From positions 28,209 through 92,208 of the forward strand of contig CAZBUJ010000012.1 of the NCBI GenBank assembly GCA_964495075.1: a stretch of 64,000 nt of DNA, given 5' to 3'. Origin of the DNA: JAFGJQ01 sp964495075. GTDB lineage: Bacteria > Planctomycetota > Phycisphaerae > UBA1845. A program made the translations under genes and the position numbers. The notes under the pieces are model-generated. The model was not told the origin of the DNA, searched no databases, and worked only from the letters and a program-made list of their open reading frames with translations. Numbering within the stretch: position 1 is the first letter of the stretch; the number at the start of each line of letters is the position of its first letter. Shown here piece by piece: positions 50,013 to 58,388 of this stretch.

Positions 50013-50669
50013 ATGAAACTTCTGGGCCTGATCAGCATTGTGGTATCGCTCGTCCAGGCCGCGTCGGCCGACATGGTGATTTCGGAGTGGATGTACAGCG
50101 GCACAGACGGAGAGTTCGTCGAGTTCACGAACGTCGGGCTTGACTCGGTGGACATGACCGGCTGGAGCTTCGACGACGATAGCCAGGTACCGGGAACGGT
50201 GGACCTGAGTGCGTTCGGCGTGGTTGATCCCGGGGAGTCGGTGATTCTGACGGAGGTGGCGGCGACGGGCTTTGCCACGGCATGGGGCATCATGGGCGTC
50301 GACGTCATCGGCGACAACACGGCCAACCTCGGCCGTAATGACCAGATAAACCTCTACGATGCCACCAGCACGCTCATCGATCAACTGAGTTACGGCGACG
50401 AGACCTACCCCGGTACTCCGCGCGCGAGGGATGCGAGCTGCAATATCCCGGCCACGGACTACGGCTACACGGTTGCCCAGACGGACTGGGTTATCGCCAC
50501 GGTTGAGGACTCCTTCGGCTCATGGATATCCTCGGGCGGCGACACGGCCAGTCCCGGCAGGGTGCCGGAGCCGGCCGCGCTCGTTCTGGTTCTGGTCGGT
50601 GGACTGATGATCGGCCGCCACCCGGCACCGTGGCACCGGTCTCCGCAGGTCGTCGCGGGCGCACCGTGA
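50013..50669 (+). CDS. Secreted lamin-tail-domain protein with PEP-CTERM-like anchor
   Basis: Exported 218-residue surface protein. Seen: signal peptide (L-L-G-L-I-S-I-V-V-S-L-V-Q-A-A-S-A); one lamin-tail (LTD) domain starting V-I-S-E-W-M-Y-S-G and continuing E-F-V-E-F-T-N-V-G, D-M-T-G-W-S-F-D-D-D, V-D-P-G-E-S-V-I-L-T; and at the C-terminus V-P-E-P-A-A-L-V-L-V-L-V-G-G-L-M-I-G-R, which fits a PEP-CTERM sorting signal (V-P-E-P, hydrophobic helix, basic residues), though a 16-residue tail after the helix is longer than usual. AGGAGGAG upstream gives a strong start. Candidate site 2 precedes it, suggesting control by the two-component system immediately upstream. Confidence 0.82.
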   Translation: MKLLGLISIVVSLVQAASADMVISEWMYSGTDGEFVEFTNVGLDSVDMTGWSFDDDSQVPGTVDLSAFGVVDPGESVILTEVAATGFATAWGIMGVDVIGDNTANLGRNDQINLYDATSTLIDQLSYGDETYPGTPRARDASCNIPATDYGYTVAQTDWVIATVEDSFGSWISSGGDTASPGRVPEPAALVLVLVGGLMIGRHPAPWHRSPQVVAGAP

Positions 50670-50753
50670 CAGGACACCCGACCGGCGGTCCGGCACCGGC
50701 CGTGTATCTGAAGAGCGACGTCCGGATCGAAGGTCTCACATGAGGAGAATGGA

Positions 50754-52148
50754 ATGCGACGTGTCTTGTTGGAAACCTGGAGGATCGGCGGCGCGGGCGC
50801 GCTCGTCTTCGCGCTGATCGTAACGCCGGTTAACGCGGATACGTTTCAGGTCTGCGCCGATGGCAGCGGCGACTACCTCACGATCCAGGAAGCAATCGAC
50901 GTCGCAAGGAACGGGGATGAGGTGGTCGTTTGTGACGGCGTGTTCACGGGTACCGGCAATCGCGACCTGGATTTCGGCGGCTTGGCCATCACGGTGCGAT
51001 CCTTGAACGGCCCGAACAACTGCATCATCGATTGCGGGGGCAGTTACGGCGAACACCACCGCGGGTTCTACTTTCACAGTTACGAGACGGCCGACGCGAT
51101 CGTGGACGGCTTCACGATCTGCAATGGGCACACGGACGCCGGCGGCGCTGTCTACTGCGTTTCTAACAGCAACCCCACGCTGGTCAACTGCGTCATCACG
51201 GGCAATGCCGTGGAGGACTACGGCACCGGCGGCACTGGCGGCGGGATTTGTTGCATCGGCAGCGGCGCCACAATCGTGTCCTGCACGATCGAAGCCAACT
51301 CGGCGGCCAGCGGTGGTGGGATCTATAGCTACGAAGGCGACGTGGTCATCGTCGACTGCATCATCGCCGGCAACGATGCGGAGTACGGCGGCGGCGTCTA
51401 TTGCTGGGACTATACGCCGAGCATCAGCGGTTGCACGATCACCGGCAACACGGCTGGCAACACCGGCGGCGGCTGCTGCTGCGTGTACGCCAACGCGGCC
51501 ATCACCAACTCTGTCATCAGCGAGAACGTCTCCACCGCGAGCGCGGGCGGCGCGTTCTACCTGTTCCACAGCAGTCCGACCTTCGTCAATTGCACGATTG
51601 CGTCGAACCGAGCGACGGTCGGCGGTGCGCTGCGGTGCTACAGCAGCAGCAGTCCCACCATTACCAATTGCATCCTGTGGAACGACACGCCGGACGAGTT
51701 GAGCGTCCATTCCGGTACTCCGGTCGTGACCTACAGCGACGTCCAAGGCGGATGGACGGGAGTTGGCAACGTCGACGCCGATCCCGAGTTCGTCGCCGGG
51801 CATTACCTGGCTCAGACCGCCGCTGGCCAGGCCGAAGACAGCCCGTGCGTCGATGCCGGCGACCCGGCCGGCGGCCCGATCGAGGGCACCACTCGAACCG
51901 ACGGTGTACAGGACGCGGACCGCGTCGATATGGGCTATCACTATTCCGACTCGGCGGCGTGCCCGGCCGACATGGACGGCGACTGCGACGTGGATCTGGA
52001 GGACTTCCACTTGTTCGCGGAGTGCCTGACCGGTCCCGAGGTCGAGCCCGCAGGGGGCTGCGAAGAAGCCGACCTCGATTTCGACGGCGAAGTGGATCTT
52101 GAAGATTTCGCTGCTTTCCAAGGCTACTTCGGAGGTGGCGGTATCTAG
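50754..52148 (+). CDS. Secreted right-handed beta-helix protein with dockerin-like C-terminus
   Basis: Exported 464-residue protein. Seen: signal peptide (G-A-G-A-L-V-F-A-L-I-V-T-P-V-N-A); the pectinesterase-like entry D-G-S-G-D-Y-L-T-I-Q-E-A-I-D; then beta-helix coils with N-C-x-I and G-G-G-I/V-Y ladders (G-G-A-V-Y-C, G-G-G-I-C-C, G-G-G-I-Y-S, G-G-G-V-Y-C, A-G-G-A-F-Y) as in autotransporter-like polymorphic repeats; and a two-loop dockerin-like end (D-M-D-G-D-C-D-V-D-L-E-D-F and D-L-D-F-D-G-E-V-D-L-E-D-F). No catalytic residues of a pectin enzyme are visible, so a structural or adhesive role is more likely. GAGGAGA upstream supports the ATG at 50754. Confidence 0.82.
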   Translation: MRRVLLETWRIGGAGALVFALIVTPVNADTFQVCADGSGDYLTIQEAIDVARNGDEVVVCDGVFTGTGNRDLDFGGLAITVRSLNGPNNCIIDCGGSYGEHHRGFYFHSYETADAIVDGFTICNGHTDAGGAVYCVSNSNPTLVNCVITGNAVEDYGTGGTGGGICCIGSGATIVSCTIEANSAASGGGIYSYEGDVVIVDCIIAGNDAEYGGGVYCWDYTPSISGCTITGNTAGNTGGGCCCVYANAAITNSVISENVSTASAGGAFYLFHSSPTFVNCTIASNRATVGGALRCYSSSSPTITNCILWNDTPDELSVHSGTPVVTYSDVQGGWTGVGNVDADPEFVAGHYLAQTAAGQAEDSPCVDAGDPAGGPIEGTTRTDGVQDADRVDMGYHYSDSAACPADMDGDCDVDLEDFHLFAECLTGPEVEPAGGCEEADLDFDGEVDLEDFAAFQGYFGGGGI

Positions 52149-52173
52149 TGGGAAGCCGCGTTCTGTGGCTGGC

Positions 52174-52191
52174 CGGCAGGTTATGCTGCCG
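52174..52191 (+). terminator. Stem-loop after the beta-helix gene
   Basis: CGGCAG (52174-52179) and CTGCCG (52186-52191) form perfect arms around GTTATG, 25 nt after the stop codon. No T-run follows. Confidence 0.4.
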
Positions 52192-52394
52192 CCTGGGCTT
52201 ACGGGTGCCAGCGTCGCCGATCGGGCACCTGCTGAAGGCGGCCTGTTTCGAGTGACCTGAACGGGTCGTGCACGGCGAAGGGGACATTGACGCAGGGATT
52301 CCGTGGGTGCTTCCTCCTGGACGGACAGGAGATGAGCCCGCGGCACGGCGTCCAGAGAACCCGGCCCGACGGCCGGCGCAAGCAGGAGCGCAAA

Positions 52395-55300
52395 ATGACC
52401 AGACGCGTGCTTACCCGAACCGGTGCCCTCGCGGCGGTCAGCCTCGTCCTGATCTCGGCTGGCGGCGCGAACGCCGACGAGGCCGCCGCCTTCTTCGACG
52501 ACAGCTACGTGCACGAGATCCGGGTCTACTTGGACGACCCCGATTGGTATGACGTACTGTACCAGAGCCATGCCGAAGATCCGGAAGATCCGTACTTTCC
52601 CGGACGGTTCGAATACGGGGACATCGTGCTCGAGCCGGTGGGAGTGCGCTTCAAGGGGAACTCCTCCTTTCGGATCCCGACCGTCAAGAAATCGTTCAAG
52701 TTCGATTTCAACGAGTACATTGACGCGACCTTCCTGGGGCTGAAGAAACTGAACCTCAACAACAGCTTCAAGGACCCGACCATGCTTCGGGAGAAGCTGT
52801 TCCTGGACTTCGCCGGCGCTTACGTGCCGGCCATTCGCGCCGTTCACACACGCCTGTACGTCAACGACGAATACTGGGGCTTGTACTGCGCCGTGGAGCA
52901 GGTTGATGGGACGTTTGCCATCGATCGCTTCGGCGAGGCGGAGGACGGCAACCTCTTCAAGGCCGAGTCCGACGAGCCGGGTCTTCCCACCGATGACTTC
53001 GGCTCCGATCTGACCTGGCTTGGAAGCGATCCCGCGCCGTATCACGAGTTCTATCAGTTGAAGACCCACGAGGCGGCGGACGACTATTCCCAACTGATCG
53101 AGTTCATCGACGCCCTCAACAACACCTCGCCGGAGGATTTGCCGGCACAATTGGAGCCGCTCTTCGACGTGGAAAACGCGTTGCGCGGTCTGGCGCTCAA
53201 CAACCTGTTCGTCAACCTCGATGCCTACAACGGGGCGGCTCACAATTACTACTTGTACGACCGCGACGATACGGGGCAGTTCACCCATGTCCACTGGGAC
53301 ACGAACGAGTCGTTCGGACGATTCGTCGTCTTCGTTGATCCCTGGGACGATCCGCTGGAGATGGACCCATTCTGGCTACCCGCCCCGTACGGCGGCGAGG
53401 AGCAACACCGACCGCTCATGGAGAACTTGTGGGCGGTGGACGCCTATGAGCGCGCTTACCTGCGTTTCCTCGCGCGGATGCTGCGGGAGGGCTTCGACGC
53501 CGACACGATGTATGCGCGGATCGTGGAACTCGCCGACCTGATTCGCGCCGACGTCCACGCCGACCCGCACAAGCAGTACTCCGACGCCGAGTTCGAGACC
53601 GGGTTGACCACCGACATCGGCTCGGGCCCGAGCGTGATCTACGGCCTGCGCCGCTTCGTGACTGTCCGATCGAATTGGCTCAATCAGCGGCTCAACGATT
53701 TTGCCGAGCCGAGCGATCTCCGGCTCAATGAACTGCTGCCATTGAACAGCGCCACGCTGACCGACGGCGCCGGTGACTACGACCCGTGGCTGGAAATCTA
53801 CAACCTCGGCCCCGGCGTCTTGGATCTATCCGGTCTGTACCTTACGGACGACGCGGGTGATCCGAACAAGTGGGCTTTGCCCGCCGGCGCGCTCGAGGAC
53901 GGCGAATTCCTGCTCCTCTGGCTTGACGGCGAAACCGGCGAGGGCGACGACCACGTGTCATTCGTTCTGAACGCCGCCGGCGGTGAACTGCTCTGTTACG
54001 CGATGGGCGAGGGGGTTCCAACACTCGTCGATTCCATCTCCTATCCCGGGCTGGACGCCGACGTCTCGTTCGGCCGTTATCCCGACGGCGACGGGCCGTG
54101 GATGGGCATGCACCGCCCCACGCCCGGCGCGGCCAACGAGAAGGACGAAGCGCTCGAACTGTATATCAACGAATTCATGGCCGACAACGACGGCACGCTT
54201 GAAGATCCAGACGAGCCGGGCGCGTACGACGACTGGCTCGAGCTTTACAACGTCGGAACCGAGACGGTCGATCTGGAAGGGATGTATCTCACCGACGACC
54301 TGGCCGATCCGACCCAGTGGCGAATACCGGCGGGGGTCACCATCGATGCCGGCGAATACCTGGTTTTCTGGGCCGACGACGACGAGGACCAAGGCCCCAT
54401 GCACACCAGCTTCAAGCTCGGCGCCAGCGGCGAGGAAATCGGCCTTGTCGCCGCTGACGGCGTAACGGTGATCGACTCGATCGTCTTCGGTCAGCAGTTC
54501 ACCGATGTTTCCTACGGCCGCTATCCGGACGGCGTTGGCGGCTGGGACTTCATGGCCAGCGCTACCCCCGGCGCGCCCAACGATTCCCACAACGCGCCCC
54601 CGCTGATCGAGGACACGGCGCGGGCACCCGCAACGCCCACTGCGACCGATCCGGTCTGGATCGCTTGCCGGGTAACGGACGACCTGGCCGTGGTCGCGGT
54701 TACGCTGACGTACGACGCCGGTCCCGGTCCAGTGGAGATGACCATGCTCGACGACGGCGCACATCAGGATGGCGCCGCCGGCGATGACGTGTACGGCGGG
54801 CTTATTCCCGCGTTTGCTGAGAGCACGCTTGTACACTATTACGTCGCGGCCACCGACGACCTTGGCGCCGAGTCCACCGATCCTCCGGCTGCGCCAGCGA
54901 CGACCTACGCGTATACCGTGGGCTACGCCCCGCCGGCCCTGTACATCAACGAGTTCATGGCCGATAACGATGCCACCATCCAGGATGAAGCCGGCGACTA
55001 CGATGACTGGTTCGAATTGTACAACGCCGGTGCGACGGCAGTGGATCTGGGGGGGATGTACGTCACCGACGACCGGAGCGCCCCGACGCAGTGGCAGATC
55101 CCGGCTGGTGTCACCATCGCTGCGGGCGGCCACCTGCTGCTTTGGGCCGACGAGGAAGAAGCCGAGGGCGATACGCACGCGAACTTCAAGCTCAGCAAGA
55201 GCGGCGAAGAGATCGGCCTGTACGAAACCGATGCCCACGGCAACGTGGCCATCGACACGCTGACCTTCGGTGTCCAGACCACGGACGTATCGATGGGGCG

Positions 55301-55556
55301 TTTCCCGGACGGGGGAGATTGCTGGCGGTTCTTCACGTCGGCCACCCCCGCGGCGTCCAACAGCGATCCGCACCAGCCGCATGATCATGAACCCGACGGC
55401 GACGTGGATTTGGAGGATTACACCGAGCTCTCCTCCTGCCTGACCGGACCGCAAGACGCCGTGGCCACGGGCTGCGAGATTTTCGACTCCGATTGTGACG
55501 GCGACGTCGATCTGGTGGACTTCGCAGGTTTGCAGACGGCCCTCGCCAGGGAGTGA
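52395..55556 (+). CDS. Secreted CotH kinase-like protein with three lamin-tail domains and dockerin-like end
   Basis: Exported multidomain protein of 1053 residues. Seen: signal peptide (A-A-V-S-L-V-L-I-S-A-G-G-A-N-A-D-E); CotH domain about residues 35-430 with V-R-F-K-G-N-S-S, K-K-S-F-K-F-D-F-N-E-Y, L-N-L-N-N-S-F-K-D, L-R-E-K-L, R-L-Y-V-N-D-E-Y-W-G-L-Y, A-V-E-Q-V-D and H-W-D-T-N-E-S-F-G; three LTDs (L-R-L-N-E-L-L-P, then two nearly identical openings L-Y-I-N-E-F-M-A-D-N-D at about 590 and 850); an Ig-like domain between LTD2 and LTD3; and a two-loop dockerin-like end. CotH kinases phosphorylate Ser residues of surface proteins. The ATG at 52395 is supported by AGGAGCG and by the signal peptide. 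Confidence 0.85.
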   Translation: MTRRVLTRTGALAAVSLVLISAGGANADEAAAFFDDSYVHEIRVYLDDPDWYDVLYQSHAEDPEDPYFPGRFEYGDIVLEPVGVRFKGNSSFRIPTVKKSFKFDFNEYIDATFLGLKKLNLNNSFKDPTMLREKLFLDFAGAYVPAIRAVHTRLYVNDEYWGLYCAVEQVDGTFAIDRFGEAEDGNLFKAESDEPGLPTDDFGSDLTWLGSDPAPYHEFYQLKTHEAADDYSQLIEFIDALNNTSPEDLPAQLEPLFDVENALRGLALNNLFVNLDAYNGAAHNYYLYDRDDTGQFTHVHWDTNESFGRFVVFVDPWDDPLEMDPFWLPAPYGGEEQHRPLMENLWAVDAYERAYLRFLARMLREGFDADTMYARIVELADLIRADVHADPHKQYSDAEFETGLTTDIGSGPSVIYGLRRFVTVRSNWLNQRLNDFAEPSDLRLNELLPLNSATLTDGAGDYDPWLEIYNLGPGVLDLSGLYLTDDAGDPNKWALPAGALEDGEFLLLWLDGETGEGDDHVSFVLNAAGGELLCYAMGEGVPTLVDSISYPGLDADVSFGRYPDGDGPWMGMHRPTPGAANEKDEALELYINEFMADNDGTLEDPDEPGAYDDWLELYNVGTETVDLEGMYLTDDLADPTQWRIPAGVTIDAGEYLVFWADDDEDQGPMHTSFKLGASGEEIGLVAADGVTVIDSIVFGQQFTDVSYGRYPDGVGGWDFMASATPGAPNDSHNAPPLIEDTARAPATPTATDPVWIACRVTDDLAVVAVTLTYDAGPGPVEMTMLDDGAHQDGAAGDDVYGGLIPAFAESTLVHYYVAATDDLGAESTDPPAAPATTYAYTVGYAPPALYINEFMADNDATIQDEAGDYDDWFELYNAGATAVDLGGMYVTDDRSAPTQWQIPAGVTIAAGGHLLLWADEEEAEGDTHANFKLSKSGEEIGLYETDAHGNVAIDTLTFGVQTTDVSMGRFPDGGDCWRFFTSATPAASNSDPHQPHDHEPDGDVDLEDYTELSSCLTGPQDAVATGCEIFDSDCDGDVDLVDFAGLQTALARE

Positions 55557-55557
55557 A

Positions 55558-55603
55558 GAACGCCGGGCAGGGCGTCATCGCCACCGTGCCGATCCCGGCG
55601 TTC
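55558..55603 (+). terminator. Nested stem-loop after the large CotH gene
   Basis: Perfect 10-bp arms GAACGCCGGG (55558-55567) and CCCGGCGTTC (55594-55603) enclose a smaller hairpin GGCG-TCAT-CGCC (55571-55582). The outer arm begins one base after the TGA stop. No T-run follows, but the structure should be very stable. Confidence 0.55.
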
Positions 55604-55741
55604 CCAGCCGGGAGCCGTTGGCCAACTGCAGCACGGGGCTTGGCAAGATCGAGGGAACGCCACGGATGGCGTACCTCATTGTCCCTCTGAAGAGCGGCCA
55701 CGGAAAGGCGATACAGAAGAAACCTACCACAGGAGCGGAAC

Positions 55742-57136
55742 ATGCGTGCGCGGATCTTCGGAATCTTGATGGTGCTGGCCACCGGCGGGGTCAGTCACGC
55801 CCAGCAGGCATTCGTGGGGCGTACCCTGATCTCGCCTGCCAACTCGAGCAGCAGCTTCCTGATCGATATGGATGGGAACACCGTCAAGACGTGGCACGGC
55901 GCCAGACCGGTCGCCTTGACCGCCTATATGCTGCCGGATGAATCCCTTCTAAGACCTTGCCAGGTCTTCGGCGGGAGCTTCAGCGGAGGCGGGGCAGGCG
56001 GCCGCATCCAGCTGATCAGCGCGAATGATCAGGTGGTCTGGGACTTCACCTACGCCACCAGCAGCTACCAGCAGCATCACGATGTCTGCCCTATGCCCAA
56101 CGGCAACGTCCTGCTGATCGCCTGGGAACGCAGGAGTCGCACGGAGGCGATCGCCGCCGGGCGTCAATACATCAGCGGCGATATGTGGCCGACGCTCATC
56201 GTCGAGGTCGAGCCGGTGGGAGCAACGGGTGGCAACATTGTCTGGGAATGGCATTTCTGGGATCACCTGATTCAGGACGTCGATCCGTCAAAACCCAGCT
56301 ACGGCGTGATCGCCGATCACCCCGAACTTCTGGACATCAATTATGGCAGCGTCATGGGCGGCGACTGGGTGCACGCCAACGCGATCGACTACCATCCTGA
56401 ACTGGACCAGATCGTGTTCAGCTCCCACTACATGAGCGAAGTTTACATTATCGATCACAGCACCACCACCGCGGAAGCCGCCGGCCACACCGGCGGCCGC
56501 AGCGGCATGGGCGGCGACCTCCTCTATCGTTGGGGGAACCCCCGCGTCTACGACCGCGGAACGACCAGCGACCAGCGATTCTACGTGGTCCATGGCGTGA
56601 ACTGGATCGACGCCGGCTTGCCCGGCGCGGGAAACCTGCTGGCCTTCAACAACGGGGATCGTCCGGGATCATCCAGCGACTACTCAAGCGTAGAGGAAGT
56701 CGTCCCTCCGCTGAACACCGACGGCACGTACACCATCGAGAGCGGCCGGCCTTACGGGCCATCGGCGCCGACGTGGAGCTTCAGCGCCACCACCTGGTTC
56801 TACTCCGATCACCTGGCCGGGGCTTACCGCCTGCCGAACGGAAACACGATCGTCGCCGAGGCCACCAGCGGCTACATGTTCGAGGTGACCCAGGCCGGTG
56901 TCATCGTGTGGGAATACGACTACCCGGCGCAAGTCCCCCGGGTCCATCGTTACTGGACACCGGGCGACCTCGACGGGGACGGGGACGTGACTCTCGACGA
57001 TTGGGCCATCTTTGCCGCGTGCGTGAGCGGCCCCGAAGCGCCGTCGCCGGGCGGATGTGACAACGCGTACCTGGATGGCGACGCAGACGTCGACCTCGAG
57101 GATGTCGCTGCCTTCCAGCGTTTCTTCGAAGGTTGA
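55742..57136 (+). CDS. Arylsulfotransferase (ASST)-like secreted protein with dockerin-like C-terminus
   Basis: Paralog of 45293-47200, 464 residues. Seen: signal peptide (I-F-G-I-L-M-V-L-A-T-G-G-V-S-H-A-Q-Q); F-V-G-R-T-L-I-S-P-A-N-S-S-S-S-F-L-I-D; Q-H-H-D-V-C-P-M-P-N-G-N-V-L-L-I-A-W-E; I-V-W-E-W-H-F-W-D-H-L-I-Q; D-W-V-H-A-N-A-I-D-Y; V-V-H-G-V-N-W-I; then D-L-D-G-D-G-D-V-T-L-D-D-W and Y-L-D-G-D-A-D-V-D-L-E-D-V as a two-loop dockerin-like end. It lacks the Gly/Arg/Pro insert and the R-x-P-P-D-H-P-G end of the other copy. CAGGAGCG precedes the ATG. Confidence 0.8.
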   Translation: MRARIFGILMVLATGGVSHAQQAFVGRTLISPANSSSSFLIDMDGNTVKTWHGARPVALTAYMLPDESLLRPCQVFGGSFSGGGAGGRIQLISANDQVVWDFTYATSSYQQHHDVCPMPNGNVLLIAWERRSRTEAIAAGRQYISGDMWPTLIVEVEPVGATGGNIVWEWHFWDHLIQDVDPSKPSYGVIADHPELLDINYGSVMGGDWVHANAIDYHPELDQIVFSSHYMSEVYIIDHSTTTAEAAGHTGGRSGMGGDLLYRWGNPRVYDRGTTSDQRFYVVHGVNWIDAGLPGAGNLLAFNNGDRPGSSSDYSSVEEVVPPLNTDGTYTIESGRPYGPSAPTWSFSATTWFYSDHLAGAYRLPNGNTIVAEATSGYMFEVTQAGVIVWEYDYPAQVPRVHRYWTPGDLDGDGDVTLDDWAIFAACVSGPEAPSPGGCDNAYLDGDADVDLEDVAAFQRFFEG

Positions 57137-57150
57137 AGTAGACGGAAGAA

Positions 57151-57167
57151 GGCAACCCGGTGTTGCC
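57151..57167 (+). terminator. Stem-loop after the second arylsulfotransferase-like gene
   Basis: GGCAAC (57151-57156) pairs with GTTGCC (57162-57167) around CCGGT, 14 nt after the stop. No T-run follows. Confidence 0.4.
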
Positions 57168-57297
57168 CGTGACGGCGTACCCGGCTCGGTCGTTTTGTCC
57201 ACCACCTCGCCGGGGTGGGCACAGCTTGAGCCTGGTGATGTCACAGCCGATCACCACGGCTTCATCTTCACCTCACAAACGCCGCGGAGAATGAGGC

Positions 57298-58323
57298 ATG
57301 GCGAACGCTTGCCGTTACTCGAGTGGTGATTCCTCGAATGGAAACTCACCGCTGCGTGCCGCGACGACGGATCCTCTGCTTGAGGCCGTCGATTGTCTCG
57401 TGATCCGCACGTGGCTTCCAGGGCGCTTTGAGCTGACGGCTCCTTGGGGACTTCGGGTCGCGACCCGCGTGGGGTGGTTTTACCTGTCCCAGAACTGCTG
57501 TCGGCTGGACGTAGAGGACGGCGGTGGGTCCGTCTCCGCCGGGGCGGGTGACTTGATCATTGTTTCTCCAGGGCGCGAACACTGCCTGCGCAACGCGGCG
57601 GACAGCCCGATCACATCGATCCAGGACCTGCTGGCGTTGCGGCACTTCGAGCAACGCGAACCACTCGTTCACGGGGGAGGCGGAGCGGCAACGCGGTTGC
57701 TCTGCGGCTGCTTCCTTCTGGACGAGCTGGACCGCAACCCTTTGCGGGGCGCCGTTCCACCCGTGATCCACATTCAAGGCGAGAGTCAACGACCATTACC
57801 GTACGTGGATCACATCCTGCGCTTGCTCCAACTGGAGGCGGCCACCGAAGAACCCTGCGCCCAGACCATCATGAATCGTCTTGTGGCGATACTTCTCGTG
57901 AAGGCGATTCGGGGATACATTTCGCAGTTGCCCCAGCGCCACGCCGGCTGGCTCAGCGCGCTGGCAGACCCGGACATCGGATGTGCGCTCAGGCTCATGC
58001 ACGCTCGACCCGACGCCCCATGGACGGTGGCCGCGTTGGCCGAGCACGTAGCCATGGCACGCTCCACGTTCTCCGCGCGGTTCGCGGAAACGATGGGCAA
58101 GCCGCCTCTGGAGTACTTGACTCAGTGGCGGCTGCAGAAGGCCTCGTTTCTTCTTCGCGCGTCCGGGGCCGAGTTGAAGCAGGTGGCCGCCCAGGTGGGG
58201 TACAAGTCCGCGGCCGCCTTCAGCAAGGCGTTTGCCCGCTGGGCGGGCGTGGCGCCCGGTGCTTATCGCCGGGCGGGGCATGCCCCGGCGGCCTCGTCGC
58301 GTGATGCGATGCCCCCGGTGTAG
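57298..58323 (+). CDS. AraC-family transcriptional regulator
   Basis: DNA-binding regulator of 341 residues. Seen: an N-terminal cupin-like half (about 20-200; G-D-L-I-I-V-S-P-G-R-E-H, which matches the beta-barrel of the AraC_binding/Cupin_6 type); and a C-terminal double helix-turn-helix (about 230-325): P-W-T-V-A-A-L-A-E-H-V-A-M-A-R-S-T-F-S-A-R-F, then L-E-Y-L-T-Q-W-R-L-Q-K-A, V-A-A-Q-V-G-Y-K-S-A-A-A-F-S-K-A-F. The first domain may bind a small carbohydrate or phenolic ligand. GGAGAATGAGG precedes the ATG at 57298. It lies between the ASST-like gene and the CotH cluster, either of which it might control. Confidence 0.9.
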   Translation: MANACRYSSGDSSNGNSPLRAATTDPLLEAVDCLVIRTWLPGRFELTAPWGLRVATRVGWFYLSQNCCRLDVEDGGGSVSAGAGDLIIVSPGREHCLRNAADSPITSIQDLLALRHFEQREPLVHGGGGAATRLLCGCFLLDELDRNPLRGAVPPVIHIQGESQRPLPYVDHILRLLQLEAATEEPCAQTIMNRLVAILLVKAIRGYISQLPQRHAGWLSALADPDIGCALRLMHARPDAPWTVAALAEHVAMARSTFSARFAETMGKPPLEYLTQWRLQKASFLLRASGAELKQVAAQVGYKSAAAFSKAFARWAGVAPGAYRRAGHAPAASSRDAMPPV

Positions 58324-58388
58324 CCCGGCGGCCGTCGCGAGCGGCCGTGCGCGGCCGATCCGCTCGTGCCGCGTCGGACGGCATGCGC

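Noticed and set aside
57260..57281. Partial match to the 22-bp direct-repeat element just upstream of the AraC gene.
   Set aside because: The first half (TTCATCTT) matches but the second half (CTCAC) does not, so it fails the two-half-site rule.
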